Assembly: GCA_038210135.1 (NCBI GenBank)
Contig: JBBQWZ010000007.1
Span: 62,001 to 126,000 of the forward strand
DNA from: JBBQWZ01 sp038210135
GTDB lineage: Bacteria > Acidobacteriota > Terriglobia > Bryobacterales > Bryobacteraceae
Reading direction: 5' to 3'
DNA length: 64,000 nt
In this document: one piece after another, positions 25,035 to 32,754 of the stretch
Position numbering within the stretch: position 1 is the first letter of the stretch
How the letters are laid out: each line of letters opens with the position of its first letter
The notes under the pieces: generated by a model
Seen by the model: the letters and a program-made list of their open reading frames with translations, nothing else
What the model was told of the DNA's origin: nothing
Database searches by the model: none
Position numbers and translations under genes: made by a program

Positions 25035-26567
25035 GTGCCGAGCGACGAGTTCTTCCCTTCCTCTTTGGACGGTCCGCCTAGCCGGACTGGACGCGGCTAT
25101 CTTGTGCTGGTCGCCGTGGTGGCCGCGATTGGCGCGGGATTGATCGCGTATTCGGAGACGATGGCGTTCGCCTACGACGAGGGCTTCCATCTTCTGACGG
25201 CGCAGTTGATCAAGGCCGGCAAGCGTCCGTATATCGATTTCTTTTTTCCGCAGACGCTGCTGAACGCGTATTGGAACGCCGGGTGGATGGCGGTGTTCGG
25301 CGAGAGCTGGCGGGTTCCGCACGTCGCGGCTTCGCTGGTTACGACGCTGGCGACGATGCTGACGGTGGATTACGTGTACTTCCGCTGCCCTGCCCCGCAA
25401 TGGCGGTTTGTCAGCGGACTGGCGGCGGCGTTTTTAATGGGCGCGAACGGGCTGGCGGTGGAGTTCGGGACGATCGGGCAGGCGTACGGCATCTGCACGT
25501 TCTTTGTGGTGGCGGCGTTCCGGTGCGCGCCGTCGAGTGTGACGTCCCGGAAGGTGGGCTGGGCTTTCGCGATGGGTCTGCTGAGCACTGCCGCGGCGGC
25601 GAGCACGTTGCTGGGGGCTCCGGCGGCTCCGGTGATGGCGCTGTGGATGCTGTGGACCAATCGGGCGGGAAACCGGTGGGCGAAATTCGTCGCGTTCGGC
25701 GCGGGCGCGCTGGTTCCGCTGATCCCGATGCTGGTGCTGCTGGCGCAGGCTCCGCGTGAGGTGCTGTTCAATATTTTCGATTATCACTACCGATATCGCG
25801 AAGTGGAATGGGATGGCGCGGTGCGGCAAAATCTGGAAGTAATGACGTCGTGGATGCTGTCGCCGCAATCGTTGGTGTTAGGGTTGCTGGCGATTTCGGG
25901 ATTGTGGTTCGTGCGATTCCGCAGCGGGTGGGAGCGGGTGAAGCGGGCGGAATTTTACTTGGCGACGTGGCTGATTGTGGCGTTCTCGATTCACATTTCG
26001 CGGGCGGCTCCGACGTTTGAGCGGTATTACATTTTGTGCGTTCCGTTTCTGGTGATGTTGGCGGCGTTAGGCATGTATTCGGCGGGGATCCGGCTGGGAA
26101 CGAAGCGCTGGATCACGGCGGTGGTGGTACTGATCACGGTGCTGGCGATGGGGCGGCGGCTGTATAGCGAGCGCGACGATGCGTCGTGGGGCACGTATGA
26201 GAAGATCGCGGCGAAGGTGAAGGAAGTGACTCCGGCGGGGGCTCCGTTGTTTGCGGAGGAGATGATTTATTTCCTGATCCAGCATCCGGCTCCGTCGGGG
26301 TTGGAGCATGCGGATGCGCACAAGCTGAAGCTTCCGCCGGAGCAGGCGTCGCGGCTGCATGTGATTCCGCAGGCGGAGTTGGATGCGTTGGTTAAGGGCG
26401 GCGCCTACGCGACGCTCGAGACTTGCAAGGACGAATCGAAGATTTCGGATTTGGAACTTAGCAAGCTGTACCGGCAGAAGGCGGAGTTCGACGATTGCAC
26501 GGTGTTTTGGGATCGGGCTCCAACGGGGGCGGTTGCGAAGGAGCCTTCTGGGAAGGATCCGGAATGA
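25035..26567 (+). CDS. GT-C type membrane glycosyltransferase (GT39-like)
   Basis: A 510-residue polytopic inner-membrane protein with roughly ten hydrophobic segments and a soluble C-terminal tail of about 130 residues. The first periplasmic loop has AYDEGFHLLTAQLIKAGKRPYIDFFF, the acidic DE motif of the PMT/ArnT GT-C superfamily that binds metal and lipid-phosphate sugar. It probably transfers a sugar from a polyprenyl carrier to a lipid or protein; donor and acceptor are unknown. It starts with GTG 25 bases after the FkbM gene and overlaps the VOC gene (ATGA), so the three form an operon. Confidence 0.78.
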   Translation: MPSDEFFPSSLDGPPSRTGRGYLVLVAVVAAIGAGLIAYSETMAFAYDEGFHLLTAQLIKAGKRPYIDFFFPQTLLNAYWNAGWMAVFGESWRVPHVAASLVTTLATMLTVDYVYFRCPAPQWRFVSGLAAAFLMGANGLAVEFGTIGQAYGICTFFVVAAFRCAPSSVTSRKVGWAFAMGLLSTAAAASTLLGAPAAPVMALWMLWTNRAGNRWAKFVAFGAGALVPLIPMLVLLAQAPREVLFNIFDYHYRYREVEWDGAVRQNLEVMTSWMLSPQSLVLGLLAISGLWFVRFRSGWERVKRAEFYLATWLIVAFSIHISRAAPTFERYYILCVPFLVMLAALGMYSAGIRLGTKRWITAVVVLITVLAMGRRLYSERDDASWGTYEKIAAKVKEVTPAGAPLFAEEMIYFLIQHPAPSGLEHADAHKLKLPPEQASRLHVIPQAELDALVKGGAYATLETCKDESKISDLELSKLYRQKAEFDDCTVFWDRAPTGAVAKEPSGKDPE

Positions 26568-27043
26568 ACGAAGTCCCGATGATTCCGATTGGCGGATTGT
26601 TCGAGGCGCATTTGACGGTGAGCGACCTGGATCGGTCGATGCTTTTCTATGGCGGCGTGCTGGGGTTGGAATTGGCGTCCGTGGTGGCGGAGCGGCGGGT
26701 GGCGTTCTATTGGCTGGGCGGGCGCGGATCGAGCATGTTGGGAATCTGGGAGGCGGGTTCGGGCCCGCAGCGGATGAGTTTGCATGTGGCGTTCCGGGTG
26801 GCGTTGGCGGATTTGCTGAAGGCGATTCCGGCGCTGCGGGATAAGGGGATCGCGCCTTTAGATTTTGCAGGGGATGCGGCTACGGAGCCAGTGGTGCTGG
26901 CGTGGATGCCAGCGGCGGCGGTGTATTTCCGCGATCCGGACGGGAATTTGCTGGAGTTTCTGGCGATGTTGGATGCGGAGGCGGCTCCGGCGCGCGGGGT
27001 GGTTCCGTGGAGTCTGTGGCTGAGGGATCAGGCGGTGCGCTAG
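26564..27043 (+). CDS. VOC family protein (glyoxalase/bleomycin-resistance fold)
   Basis: A 159-residue cytoplasmic protein with two beta-alpha-beta-beta-beta modules. The first has GLFEAHLTVSDLDRSMLFYGGVLGLELA, the classical start with the metal-ligand His. The second ends VYFRDPDGNLLEFLAML, with the conserved Glu. Such proteins are metal-dependent dioxygenases, isomerases or thiol transferases; this one cannot be assigned further. The ATG overlaps the preceding stop by 4 bases, so I reject the longer upstream start. Confidence 0.88.
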   Translation: MNEVPMIPIGGLFEAHLTVSDLDRSMLFYGGVLGLELASVVAERRVAFYWLGGRGSSMLGIWEAGSGPQRMSLHVAFRVALADLLKAIPALRDKGIAPLDFAGDAATEPVVLAWMPAAAVYFRDPDGNLLEFLAMLDAEAAPARGVVPWSLWLRDQAVR

Positions 27044-27109
27044 GGTCCCCTCGCTTAGGGTCGGGGTATTAGAACCGGACGTCCCCTCGCTTACGCTCCG
27101 GGTTCAATC
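27044..27109 (+). repeat. Palindromic repeat unit C with a partial copy
   Basis: Directly after the VOC stop there is a degenerate copy (GGTCCCCTCGCTTAGGGTC) and then a full unit C at 27081-27109 (GTCCCCTCGCTTACGCTCCG then GGTTCAATC). It separates the VOC gene from the convergent cytochrome gene. Confidence 0.75.
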
Positions 27110-27116
27110 GGCGCGG

Positions 27117-28400
27117 TTACTTGCCGCCGCCGGTGGTTGGAGCTGAAGTCTTGCGGAGATCCTGCTTATCGACGGTGTAGTCGAGGTAGCCGATCATCAT
27201 TTCGTCCCAGGTTTGATCACCCCAACGGACTTCCTTGGTGGGATCGGGGTTGAACTTGTTGTTGGCCGAGTTGTCGTGATGGGCGACGACTTCGAGCTTG
27301 CTGCCGGCGGGCACGGCGATTGGTTCCTTCAGGAAGTAGGTCAGCTGCCAGCCGAAATCGAAATTCGGAACGTTGAGCAAGACCTTCGAAGTTCCGTCGG
27401 GATAGACCAGCTTGAACATCATGTCTTTGCCGCGCACGTGCATGTGCGGATGGAGGCTGTCGATGTGGCTGTCGTCTTTGAAATTGAAGGTCGCAGTGGA
27501 TTCGTAATTCGGCTCGCCGGGCGGGATGACGAGCTTGCGGGCAATGGCTCCGGCGGTGATGACGCGCTTCTCGACGGGGACCTTCGAGAAGATCAGGCCG
27601 ACGGAGGTTCTGTCTTTGCCGGGCTTGCCGTTGGTGGTGTAGTGGATCTGGAAGACGAGCGCGGATCCGGCTTTGATCAGCTTCGCCTGGCCGGGTTTCA
27701 AAATGAGCGGCGCCTCGCCGGGGGCCCATCCAACCAGGCGACCGTCGGAATCTTCAAGGCCGCGAAAACCCTGGCCACGGGCAGCGGCGAGCGAAGCAGG
27801 CGTGAGTTCGCCGGCGGGCGGCGGAGGAGCGTCCTTGCTGGGATAGCGGACGCTGACGATGACGTGGTGGACGTGGCTGCGGTCGCCGGGGCGAATTTCG
27901 GCGAGCTGCACGTAGCGGTCTTCGGTGAAGTTGGTGGGGACCGAAAAGTACTTGTAGGGGATGGCTCCGCTGGTCGGGACCTCGAATTCGGTGGTCATGC
28001 CGAGGACGACTTCGGGCTTGCCGACGTTCCAGCCTTCGATGAATTGCGGATTCGGCTTGGCGTCCTTGCTGTCGCCTTCTTTGGCTCCGGTATCGGCCCA
28101 AGTGGAGATGGTGTCGATTTCTTTCTGAGAGAGCGCGGCGTTATTCGAGAATTCGCCAAAGTGCGGATCGGCGAACCAGGGCGGCATCTTTTTCGCGGCC
28201 ACGGCGGCTTTGATGGCTTTGGCCCAGGGGCGCGATTCCTTGTAATTCGAGAAGGCCATGGGGCCGATTTCGCCGGTGCGATGGCAGGTCTGGCAGTTTT
28301 TCTGCAGGATGGGCAATACGTCTTTATTAAAGGTGACGGTAGTGGGTGCGGCGACTAAGGCGGACCCACAGACAAGTCCGGCGACGAGTACAGACTTCAT
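27117..28400 (-). CDS. Cytochrome c / copper-monooxygenase-like (PHM-type) protein
   Basis: A 427-residue exported protein. The signal peptide is VLVAGLVCGSALVAA. The N-terminal cytochrome c module has NCQTCH (CxxCH heme attachment) and MPPWF. The C-terminal half matches the copper type II ascorbate-dependent monooxygenase fold: HVHHVIV (first copper site), HPHMHVRGKDM (HxH) and TWDEMMIGY (Met ligand). The arrangement is common in Acidobacteria and Planctomycetes; the physiological substrate is unknown. I use the ATG at 28400, six bases after GGGAG. The open frame continues upstream through repeat sequence, which should not be counted as protein. Confidence 0.85.
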   Translation of the reverse strand: MKSVLVAGLVCGSALVAAPTTVTFNKDVLPILQKNCQTCHRTGEIGPMAFSNYKESRPWAKAIKAAVAAKKMPPWFADPHFGEFSNNAALSQKEIDTISTWADTGAKEGDSKDAKPNPQFIEGWNVGKPEVVLGMTTEFEVPTSGAIPYKYFSVPTNFTEDRYVQLAEIRPGDRSHVHHVIVSVRYPSKDAPPPPAGELTPASLAAARGQGFRGLEDSDGRLVGWAPGEAPLILKPGQAKLIKAGSALVFQIHYTTNGKPGKDRTSVGLIFSKVPVEKRVITAGAIARKLVIPPGEPNYESTATFNFKDDSHIDSLHPHMHVRGKDMMFKLVYPDGTSKVLLNVPNFDFGWQLTYFLKEPIAVPAGSKLEVVAHHDNSANNKFNPDPTKEVRWGDQTWDEMMIGYLDYTVDKQDLRKTSAPTTGGGK

Positions 28401-28561
28401 GAACATCTCCCAGAAAAACAGCGATTCGGATGGTTTCTCGCTGGTTTGATTGAAATTGCCGGTGCTGGTCAGAACACCGATAACTGTCAAGACGTTAGCA
28501 CAGAAATCATTGCGATACGGTGGGCGTTTAGTAAAGAATTTTGAGCGTGGAGGGTGGGTTG

Positions 28562-28757
28562 GGGTCCGCTTCCGACGCGCTCCTCTCGGAGCGATTTGGT
28601 CGCGGCTCGGATTCGGGAGAGTGGTCGCGTCGCCGGCAGACTCCGCTATGAGGTCCCATCGCTTACGCTCAGGGTTCAAGGCGATGCGGCGGATTTCCTC
28701 CCGGTGGATGCGGCGGCTGGAGAATTTCGTGAGCGCGAGGTTTACGGTCGCGCCCCG
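28562..28757 (+). repeat. Composite palindromic repeats, units A, C and B
   Basis: These lie in the 584-base gap 28401-28984. Unit A (28562-28613) has hairpin arms CGCTCC/GGAGCG. Unit C (28652-28680) reads GGTCCCATCGCTTACGCTCA then GGGTTCAAG. Unit B (28731-28757) has arms GCGCGA/TCGCGC. The bases 28401-28560 show no gene or clear promoter. Confidence 0.82.
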
Positions 28758-28775
28758 GGGTCCGCTTGCTTACGC

Positions 28776-28902
28776 GCGCGGTTCGGTGCTGCTTTGGCCG
28801 CGCGGTTCGGTGCTGCTTTGGCTGCGCGGTTCGGTGCTGCTTTGGTCGCGGTTCGGTGCTGCTTTGGTCGCGCGGTTCGGTGCTGCTTTGGTCGCGGTTC
28901 GG
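28776..28902 (+). repeat. Tandem array of five 22-24 base repeats
   Basis: Five direct copies of GCGCGGTTCGGTGCTGCTTT plus GGYC are arranged head to tail (24, 24, 24, 22 and 24 bases), with a final partial GCGGTTCGG. The unit is the right half of repeat unit D amplified in place. It ends 80 bases before the serine hydrolase start. Confidence 0.9.
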
Positions 28903-28984
28903 AGGTGTTAGCGGCGTGGCGCGATTGGCTGCAAGCGCTAGGCGAGATTTTAGAATGGCGTCCGTGCTGTGCTAACAATACGTT

Positions 28985-30460
28985 ATGTTTCGCTGCATAT
29001 GGGTATTGTTCGCGGCGGTTGTGGGGCTGTACGCGGCAACGATCGACGTCCGCGCGTTGGATCGCGTTGTCGAACAATCGATGAAGGCGTGGGGCGTTCC
29101 TGGATGCTCGATCGCGATCGTGCAAAACGACCAGGTGCTGCTGGTAAAGGGCTACGGAGTGAAGGAGCTCGGCAAAGCGGACCGCGTGACTGCGGACACG
29201 ATTTTTGCGATCGGATCGACGACGAAAGCGTTCACTACGGCGGGCATGGCGATGCTGGTCGATGAAGGCAAGATGAGCTGGGACGACCCGGTTCGGAAGC
29301 ACGTCGAATTCTTCAAAATGATGGATCCGATGGCGAACGAGCTGGTGACGATGCGCGATCTGGTGACGCATCGGAGTGGGCTGAGCCGCAACGATTTACT
29401 TTGGTACAACTCGCCGTGGAGCCGCGAAGAGATCATCCGCAAGGTCGCATTCGTGAAGCCGACGGCTCCGTTCCGCACGCTTTGGCAGTATCAGAACATC
29501 ATGTTCGCGACGGCCGGATTCGCGGTCGGGAAGGCCGCGGGCACGTCGTGGGAAGAATTCACGAAGAAGCGCATTTTCGATCCGTTGGGAATGAAGTCCA
29601 CATCGATGACGACGATTGACATCGAGAAGACGCCGGACCACGCGTCGCCGCATTCGAAGAACCGGCAGAAGGCGGTGCAGGTGACGCAGTGGCGGAATCT
29701 GGACAACATCGCTCCGGCGGGAGCGATCAATTCGACGGCGACGGATATGGCGCAGTGGCTCCGGCTGCAGTTGGGCGATGGGGCGTTGGGAGCGCGGCGG
29801 TTGATTTCGGTGAAGAACACGCGGGAGATGCACACGCCGCAGATGGTGGTGCGGCCGGAAGACTGGGGCCGCGGGTACAATCCGGAAACCAATCAGATGG
29901 CGTATGGGCTGGCGTGGTCGATTCAGGATTATCGCGGGCTGCACGTGGTTTCGCATGGCGGGGCGATCGATGGGTTCCGCGCGACGGTAACGCTTCTTCC
30001 GAAAGAGCGGCTAGGTATCGTGGTGCTGGCGAACCTGGGCGAAGACAACATGCCGGAGGCGCTGCGCTGGATGATTCTCGATCAAGTGCAGGGGCTTCCG
30101 GTGCGCGATTGGAACCAGATGCTGATCGATCGCGGCAAGAAGCAGGAAGAGACGCAGGAGACTTCGGAGAAGCTGATCGAGGAGAAGCGGCAAAAATTCT
30201 CGAAGCCGTCGAAGCCGCTGGCCGAATACGCCGGTACCTACGAAGAGCCGGCCTACGGGCGTGCGCTGGTGATGGTGGACGAAGGCAAGCTGCGATTTAC
30301 TTGGAGCAACTATCGCGGGGCGCTCGACCACTATCACTACGACACGTTCCGCGTGCAGGCTCCGCGGATCGGGGGCCTGGCGCGGTTCGAGCTGAATGCG
30401 AATGGCGACGTGACGACGCTCGAAATGCTTGGCGTAGAATTCACTAAGGTCACCCCTTGA
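28985..30460 (+). CDS. Serine hydrolase, class C beta-lactamase fold, with C-terminal extension
   Basis: A 491-residue exported enzyme. Signal peptide about 1-18. The penicillin-binding-protein/beta-lactamase fold keeps all three class C-type motifs: Ser78-Thr-Thr-Lys81 (GSTTKAF), Tyr169-Gln-Asn171, and His324-Gly-Gly326. The last 90 or so residues (AEYAGTYEEPAYGRALVMVDEGKL) resemble the DUF3471-type beta domain often found behind such enzymes. Relatives include esterases, D-amino-acid peptidases and peptidoglycan enzymes, so antibiotic hydrolysis should not be assumed. The stop overlaps the next gene by 4 bases, coupling it to a second serine hydrolase. Confidence 0.88.
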   Translation: MFRCIWVLFAAVVGLYAATIDVRALDRVVEQSMKAWGVPGCSIAIVQNDQVLLVKGYGVKELGKADRVTADTIFAIGSTTKAFTTAGMAMLVDEGKMSWDDPVRKHVEFFKMMDPMANELVTMRDLVTHRSGLSRNDLLWYNSPWSREEIIRKVAFVKPTAPFRTLWQYQNIMFATAGFAVGKAAGTSWEEFTKKRIFDPLGMKSTSMTTIDIEKTPDHASPHSKNRQKAVQVTQWRNLDNIAPAGAINSTATDMAQWLRLQLGDGALGARRLISVKNTREMHTPQMVVRPEDWGRGYNPETNQMAYGLAWSIQDYRGLHVVSHGGAIDGFRATVTLLPKERLGIVVLANLGEDNMPEALRWMILDQVQGLPVRDWNQMLIDRGKKQEETQETSEKLIEEKRQKFSKPSKPLAEYAGTYEEPAYGRALVMVDEGKLRFTWSNYRGALDHYHYDTFRVQAPRIGGLARFELNANGDVTTLEMLGVEFTKVTP

Positions 30461-32529
30461 AACGAATCCAACTTATTCTCCTTGCCGCGGCAGTTTGCGC
30501 GGCTCCTTTGTATTGCTCCGACCCGGCGCAAGAGCGGCTCGAAGCCGAGCTGGCGCGGTTCACGAAGATCACCGACGGCAAGCTGGGCGTATCGGCGAAG
30601 CATATCGAGAGCGGGCGCACGATCACGCTGAACGGGCGCGACCGCTACCCGATGGCGAGCACATTCAAGATTCCGATCGCGGTGCAATTGCTGGCAAAAG
30701 TGGATCGCGGCGAGCTGAAGCTTGATCAGATGATCGAGCTGAAGCAATCCGATTTGCATCCGGGTAGCGGAACGATTTCGCAACTGCTGAAGCAGCCGGG
30801 AGTGGTGCTGTCGCTGCGGAATCTGCTGGAGCTGATGTTGCTGATCAGCGACAACTCGGCGACGGACATTTTGCTGAAGCTGGCGGGCGGTCCGGCGGCG
30901 GTGACCGCGAAAATGAAAGAGGTCGGCGCGGAGGGAATCCTGGTGGATCGCTCGTGCGCGCAGCTGATTTCGGATGTTTTGGGAGCGGAGCTGCCGGGCG
31001 AGAATTCATGGTCGCCAGAGATGTTCCGGCGGTTGTACAGCGCGGTGCCGTACGACAAGCACGTGGTCGCGCAGGAGGCCTTCTACCAGGATCCGCGCGA
31101 CACGGCGCAGCCGGATGCGATGGTGGGGCTGCTCGAGAAGATTCACCGCAAGGCGCTGCACAAACCGGAGACGGCGGAGTTGCTGCTGGACATATTGCGA
31201 CGCTGCCAGACGGGCGATTTACGGATAAAAGGGCTGCTGCCGAAGGGCACCATCGTCGCGCACAAGACGGGTTCGTTGCAGGGCATTCACGAGTCCGGCC
31301 TGGCGACCAACGACGTGGGCATCATCACGCTACCGGAGGGCGCGGGGCACGTGGCGATCGCGATTTTCGTGAAGTTCGCGTCGCAATCGAATGAGGTAGC
31401 CGAGAAGGAAATCGCGCAGACCGCGCGCGCGATTTACGACTACTTTCTGTACACGGCGTCGGCGCAGAAAACGGCACTGCGCTACGACAAGCTGGCGGAT
31501 CGGATTGCGGATTCGCTGAAGCTTTCGCGCGGCGAAAAGGTGATTCTGCGGTACGATCCGGAGTTCTTTCGCGAGATCAGTGCGCCGTTGAAAGCGCGCA
31601 TCGCGAAGGCCGGCGCGACGGTCACCGAGATCGAATATTTGGGCGTTAGCGCGTCCGATGACGGCCGGCTGGTGAAGCCTTTGGAAGCAGCGGACGTGTA
31701 TTTGTGGATGCCGTTCCGAACGGAGACGAGAGCGGTTCCGGCGAGCGAGGCGGAGTTACTGAAGAAGTGGCTGGACGCGGGCGGATCGCATCGCGAGATC
31801 CATTTCCATTGGCAGCAAGGGAGTGTTTTGGCGGACGGATTGCCGACGCGGCATCCGGCGGCGTACGACGCGCTGTATGAAGCCGCGGTGTTGGAGACGG
31901 ATTACAAGGCGCTGGCGGCGGCACAGGACGCGGTGATCAGCACGCTGCGATTCGGATCGATCCGCGTGCGGACACCGGCGGGGACGGATTTGCTATTCCG
32001 GTTGGAGAAGCGGCCGGTGAACAAGCAAGACGGCGATGCGTCGGCGGAGCGGATGAAGTCGGCGCAGGTGCGGGTGGATCGCGAGATCGAGTTGCCGTCG
32101 GGCGTGGTGCGGGTGGCTCCACCGGAGGGCACGGTGAACGGGACGCTAGTGATTCCGGAGGCGCGATTCGGAGAGCAGACGGCGACGATGGTGCGATTCG
32201 AGATTCAGGGCGGACGGATTACGAAGGTGACGGCGGCGAAGAATCAGAAGGCGGTGGAGGATTACCTGAAGGCCAACGGTCCGGCCGCGATGCGGTTCCG
32301 CGAGATGGGGGTCGGGGTGAATCCGAAGTTGGCGCTGCAGCCGGGTACCGAGGTGCTGCCGTATTACGGGTACGGCGCGGGCGTGGTCCGGATTTCGATT
32401 GGGGATAACGAAGAGATCGGCGGGGCGGTCCGCGGGGGCGGGTTTGCGCGATGGTTTTTTTTGACGGACGCGACGGTAGATTTGTATGGGACTCCGTTGA
32501 TCAAGGACGGAAAGTTGACTTTGGAGTAG
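30457..32529 (+). CDS. Class A beta-lactamase-like domain fused to M29 aminopeptidase-like domain
   Basis: A 690-residue exported protein starting with TTG inside the previous stop. Signal peptide about 1-20. Residues 25-335 are a class A beta-lactamase-like domain with Ser68-Thr-Phe-Lys71, Ser131-Asp-Asn133 and Lys270-Thr-Gly-Ser. The usual ExxLN omega-loop is not evident; the region reads QEAFYQDPRDT. Residues 340-690 resemble an M29 metallo-aminopeptidase (ADSLKLSRGEKV, VRVAPPEGTVNGTLVIPEA, REMGVGVNPKLA, ISIGDNEEIGG). Most positions where M29 enzymes hold metal ligands appear changed: GEV to GVV, HIAIGDN to RISIGDN, and HWD to RWF. The second domain is thus probably not a working peptidase. 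The fusion may act on cell-wall peptides; this is inference. Confidence 0.75.
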   Translation: MKRIQLILLAAAVCAAPLYCSDPAQERLEAELARFTKITDGKLGVSAKHIESGRTITLNGRDRYPMASTFKIPIAVQLLAKVDRGELKLDQMIELKQSDLHPGSGTISQLLKQPGVVLSLRNLLELMLLISDNSATDILLKLAGGPAAVTAKMKEVGAEGILVDRSCAQLISDVLGAELPGENSWSPEMFRRLYSAVPYDKHVVAQEAFYQDPRDTAQPDAMVGLLEKIHRKALHKPETAELLLDILRRCQTGDLRIKGLLPKGTIVAHKTGSLQGIHESGLATNDVGIITLPEGAGHVAIAIFVKFASQSNEVAEKEIAQTARAIYDYFLYTASAQKTALRYDKLADRIADSLKLSRGEKVILRYDPEFFREISAPLKARIAKAGATVTEIEYLGVSASDDGRLVKPLEAADVYLWMPFRTETRAVPASEAELLKKWLDAGGSHREIHFHWQQGSVLADGLPTRHPAAYDALYEAAVLETDYKALAAAQDAVISTLRFGSIRVRTPAGTDLLFRLEKRPVNKQDGDASAERMKSAQVRVDREIELPSGVVRVAPPEGTVNGTLVIPEARFGEQTATMVRFEIQGGRITKVTAAKNQKAVEDYLKANGPAAMRFREMGVGVNPKLALQPGTEVLPYYGYGAGVVRISIGDNEEIGGAVRGGGFARWFFLTDATVDLYGTPLIKDGKLTLE

Positions 32530-32532
32530 GGG

Positions 32533-32751
32533 GGCCGCTCACTTCGTTCGCGGGTCTGATGGATGTCGTCGCTGGCCTTGCGTTGTTCGAAGCTGGGGTC
32601 CGCTCCCTTACGGTCGCGGTTCGGTGCTGTGAGTTAGGGAGCGCTTTGAGTTAGGGAGCGCTTTGAGTTAGGGAGCGCGACCTGACCGGTCGCGCCTCGT
32701 TACTCTCGGGGCGGTGGACGGCGGTCCCATCGCTTACGCTCAGGGTTCAAG
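32533..32751 (+). repeat. Composite palindromic repeats, units D, B, C and a 17-base tandem
   Basis: This fills the gap between two convergent genes (32530-32754). A D-like piece lies at 32533-32560 and a D unit at 32596-32629. Three tandem copies of GAGTTAGGGAGCGCTTT run 32631-32679. Unit B (32673-32699) has arms GCGCGACC/GGTCGCGC. Unit C (32722-32751) reads GGTCCCATCGCTTACGCTCA then GGGTTCAAGG. Confidence 0.85.
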
Positions 32752-32754
32752 GCT

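Noticed and set aside
28401..28679. N-terminal extension of the cytochrome/copper protein
   Set aside because: These codons are repeat units and a spacer; the signal peptide and a well-placed GGGAG support the start at 28400.
30457..32529. Antibiotic-resistance beta-lactamase
   Set aside because: Only the fold and the three motifs are seen; the ExxLN omega loop is not evident and the fused domain points to another role.
2316..32751. tRNA genes suggested by GGGTTCAA
   Set aside because: The GGTTCAA in repeat unit C resembles a T-loop, but no acceptor, D or anticodon arm can be folded around it.
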